DNA of 64,000 nucleotides from Bradysia coprophila (Eukaryota; Arthropoda; Insecta; Diptera; Sciaridae): assembly GCF_014529535.1 (NCBI RefSeq), contig NC_050737.1, forward strand, positions 8,600,725-8,664,724, written 5' to 3'. The notes under the pieces are model-generated. The model searched no databases. It had not been told where the DNA came from and was given only the letters and a program-made list of their open reading frames with translations. Shown here piece after piece: positions 62,601-64,000 of this stretch (its first letter is position 1; each line of letters starts with the position of its first letter). The translations under genes were made by a program, and so were the position numbers.

Positions 62601-64000
62601 CAGCAAACATGCAAAAATTAAACTTTCAGCTGACAAAAATGTGCTAACTCAACAGTAACAAGAAACAACAAAAAAAAAAAAAACGCCACTGTGCCAATAT
62701 GACTTACATTCTCATATTCTGTGTCGGATACAGTTGATCGACAAGATATCGATGGTATCAAAGATCCACTACCCGGCATAATACCACCGGTTGGCAGATC
62801 ACTGGCGACAGACAGTGCCCCAGACGAACCATGTACAGTTGCCTGTTTGATAGCACGTAAAACAAACGACACAAAAAACACCATGTAGAACACACATAAC
62901 GAGGAAGAATAGAAAATGTAAAAGAAAAATTTAGTTAAATTTTGAATATGAATAAAATGTTGGAGGTTGTTACGTCTAAGGTCTTAGTTAGAACGGTGAA
63001 AGAATTTTATTTTTTTTTATTTTTTGGTAATTGGGAGGACGATATTCAATCGGTTCATTGATTCTGTTAACGTGAGAGGGATTATCTAATTATCCCAGTC
63101 GACTTATTACACCCTTAGAGCTTTGTACGGGTAATCTTTCTAACTGAAATTAGAAGGAAGAATGACGTCGAAAATCTGTGATCCGCACAAGTTGTTATAG
63201 TAAACATTCGAACATTCGTTTCTCTGGTCAGATGAATTTGTTAATCTCGATGATGTGCTTAAATTTAAAGCAACAATTTAAGCACAGACAGTCAAATTTC
63301 CATTGTTTCCAGAAAGTAGTTATCATTAGTAAGATGAAATGACGGAAAATGTCATAGAATTTGGAAGACAAGAAACTGTTTCTTCGCTTCACTGAAAGTG
63401 GCATGGTATATTTCGCTGCAGAGACTATTTTTGGGAGAACATATTCCCATCATTTCTCTAATTTCGAACATTTTCCTTAGATTTTTCCTTATTTTCCTTT
63501 ATTTGCCCAAAAATTTTCAGAGAAATGAGGGAAAATACTTCCCTAAAAAAGCTCCTCTTTAGTTTGGTAGCCAGCCGTACTGAACTAGAATATCGCCTAA
63601 TACAATGGAAAAGTAGAACTCAACAACAAGGTCGTAATTGTTCTTGACAACAGGTGTCAGACCCGATTAATATAGACCCTATTTGAAACTCAATCCAGTT
63701 GTCTGCCATCTCCAGTCCAGCCTATAAGAAGTGTCATCCAATTAGCCGAATTTGCAGGTAGTAGTAAATTTAGTAGGTTTGTAGTTAGAAGTTCGCGGGA
63801 AGAATAATGCAAATTTGTCACAAAATAATAAATTGTTTTGATTGGTTTCATCATCAAAAAAACGAGAAGCATAAAAACGTCGACGGCAATACTCAAAAAT
63901 AAATCAACACTCCACAAGTTCACAACTAAGTAAATTCGTTTCAATTGAACCAACACACTTCGAACGATCTACTCACGTCTGAATCGAATGACGTCAATTT
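50613..64000 (-). CDS. Rab3-GEF: Rab3 guanine-nucleotide exchange factor / MADD, C-terminal part (5' end outside window)
   Basis: Minus strand, seven complete coding exons: 62708-62842, 61612-62184, 61271-61543, 60645-60812, 52151-52223, 51970-52016 and 50613-51407. They total 2064 bp, 687 residues, all in phase. A further exon fragment with a GTGAGT donor reaches the window edge (63977-64000). Blocks diagnostic of MADD: '[10 protein letters not shown]', '[17 protein letters not shown]', '[12 protein letters not shown]', '[12 protein letters not shown]', '[13 protein letters not shown]', '[10 protein letters not shown]', '[11 protein letters not shown]', '[15 protein letters not shown]' and '[14 protein letters not shown]'. 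MADD carries a DENN module, upstream of this window, that activates Rab3 and Rab27 in vesicle traffic; the C-terminal death-domain-like region lies here. The final exon adds about 245 residues rich in Gln, Pro, Ser and Thr with PxxP motifs after 'YMAA'. The intron 52224-60644 is 8.4 kb and repeat-filled. Confidence 0.95.
53531..53660. repeat. Tandem ~22-bp repeat with inverted end
   Basis: Four copies of 'gaaaattcaccaaattttaact' with small changes, followed by 'ttagtgaaatttggtgaaat', which is the inverted form of the same unit. The tract as a whole can fold back. Confidence 0.85.
53902..53980. mobile_element. 79-bp fold-back element
   Basis: Arms 'atcttttttgtgg' with 'catgaaaaagac', and 'gactttttcatg' with 'ccacaaaaaagact'. 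The loop 'ttgttaagt' is only nine bases. Confidence 0.85.
54586..54642 (+). other. Orphan exon-like segment (57 bp) on the strand opposite Rab3-GEF
   Basis: Preceded by a good acceptor (tgttgtcttcacag) and followed by a strong donor (g|gtaagt). It is open in the frame that reads [18 protein letters not shown], with normal-looking coding sequence and is less AT-rich than the surrounding intron. No neighbouring + strand exon was found, so it may be an exon of a nested gene, a relic, or chance. Confidence 0.35.
56869..57961. mobile_element. Inverted Penelope-like element copy forming a 1.09-kb hairpin
   Basis: Left arm 56869-57348 and right arm 57482-57961, 480 bp each, are inverted copies of each other; every part compared was identical and there is no net length difference. 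The spacer is 133 bp. Read on the + strand, spacer plus right arm encode the C-terminal GIY-YIG-type part of a Penelope-like retroelement followed by its 3' non-coding end; the left arm is the same 3' end inverted. Penelope elements are known for 5' truncation and inverted partial copies. It lies within the 8.4-kb intron of Rab3-GEF. Confidence 0.88.
57349..57647 (+). pseudogene. GIY-YIG endonuclease fragment of a Penelope-like retroelement
   Basis: About 98 codons from '[16 protein letters not shown]' to the stop at 57645-57647. The CxC, 'KYLGKT' (the YIG half), 'NQHKHAI', 'CEHIIQTGH', '[16 protein letters not shown]' and 'NNLNRQ' blocks match the endonuclease domain that ends Penelope proteins; the Glu in 'ILENIAI' is at the usual catalytic position. 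The GIY half, the reverse transcriptase and any start are missing because the copy is truncated at 57348/57349. The frame is open leftward into the inverted arm only by chance. Confidence 0.8.

Overview
The window looks like an AT-rich insect nuclear genome, most likely a dipteran of the midge or fungus-gnat grade. Genes are split by introns with GT/AG ends. The recognisable products are animal or insect families: two antigen-5-like CAP proteins, a secreted transferrin, an NRF-6-type acyltransferase, NAPE-hydrolysing phospholipase D and Rab3-GEF/MADD. There is no bacterial gene organisation. The species call is inference from gene content and base composition only; no database search was possible.

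Layout. (1) 1-13.9 kb: two CAP genes on the + strand (2082-2974 and 9301-10193) with identical exon structure, separated by about 6.3 kb of dense repeats. The repeats include a self-complementary 19-bp minisatellite (about 4.3-5.4 kb), five copies of a ~300-bp interspersed repeat and several palindromes. (2) 13.9-21.7 kb: a transposon-like two-gene unit on the + strand. The first gene is a CMC/CACTA-like DDE transposase in two coding exons. The second, 139 bp further on, is a nine-exon gene ending in a DUF4806-like domain. Both reassemble into uninterrupted frames. (3) 21.7-24.9 kb: non-autonomous elements and a retroelement tail. (4) 25.0-27.7 kb: a complete nine-exon transferrin gene on the - strand with a TATA box. 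(5) 31.7-43.7 kb: an eleven-exon NRF-6-like gene on the - strand. Its 5.5-kb second intron carries a complete NAPE-PLD gene on the opposite strand. (6) 50.6-64.0 kb: the 3' part (seven full exons plus a probable exon fragment at the window edge) of Rab3-GEF on the - strand. An 8.4-kb intron of this gene holds a 1.09-kb hairpin built from a 5'-truncated Penelope-like element, and an orphan exon-like segment on the + strand.

Exon boundaries were built by hand. In every multi-exon model the reading frames and splice phases agree, which is the main support for the models. The host genes are functionally unrelated: secretion, iron binding, lipid metabolism and vesicle traffic. The theme running through the window is fold-back DNA: more than fifteen separate inverted repeats, mostly unrelated in sequence, plus palindromic satellites. 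The points most worth following up are the paired transposase/DUF4806 unit, the Penelope hairpin, the nested NAPE-PLD gene, and fold-backs that share a central core but have different arms.
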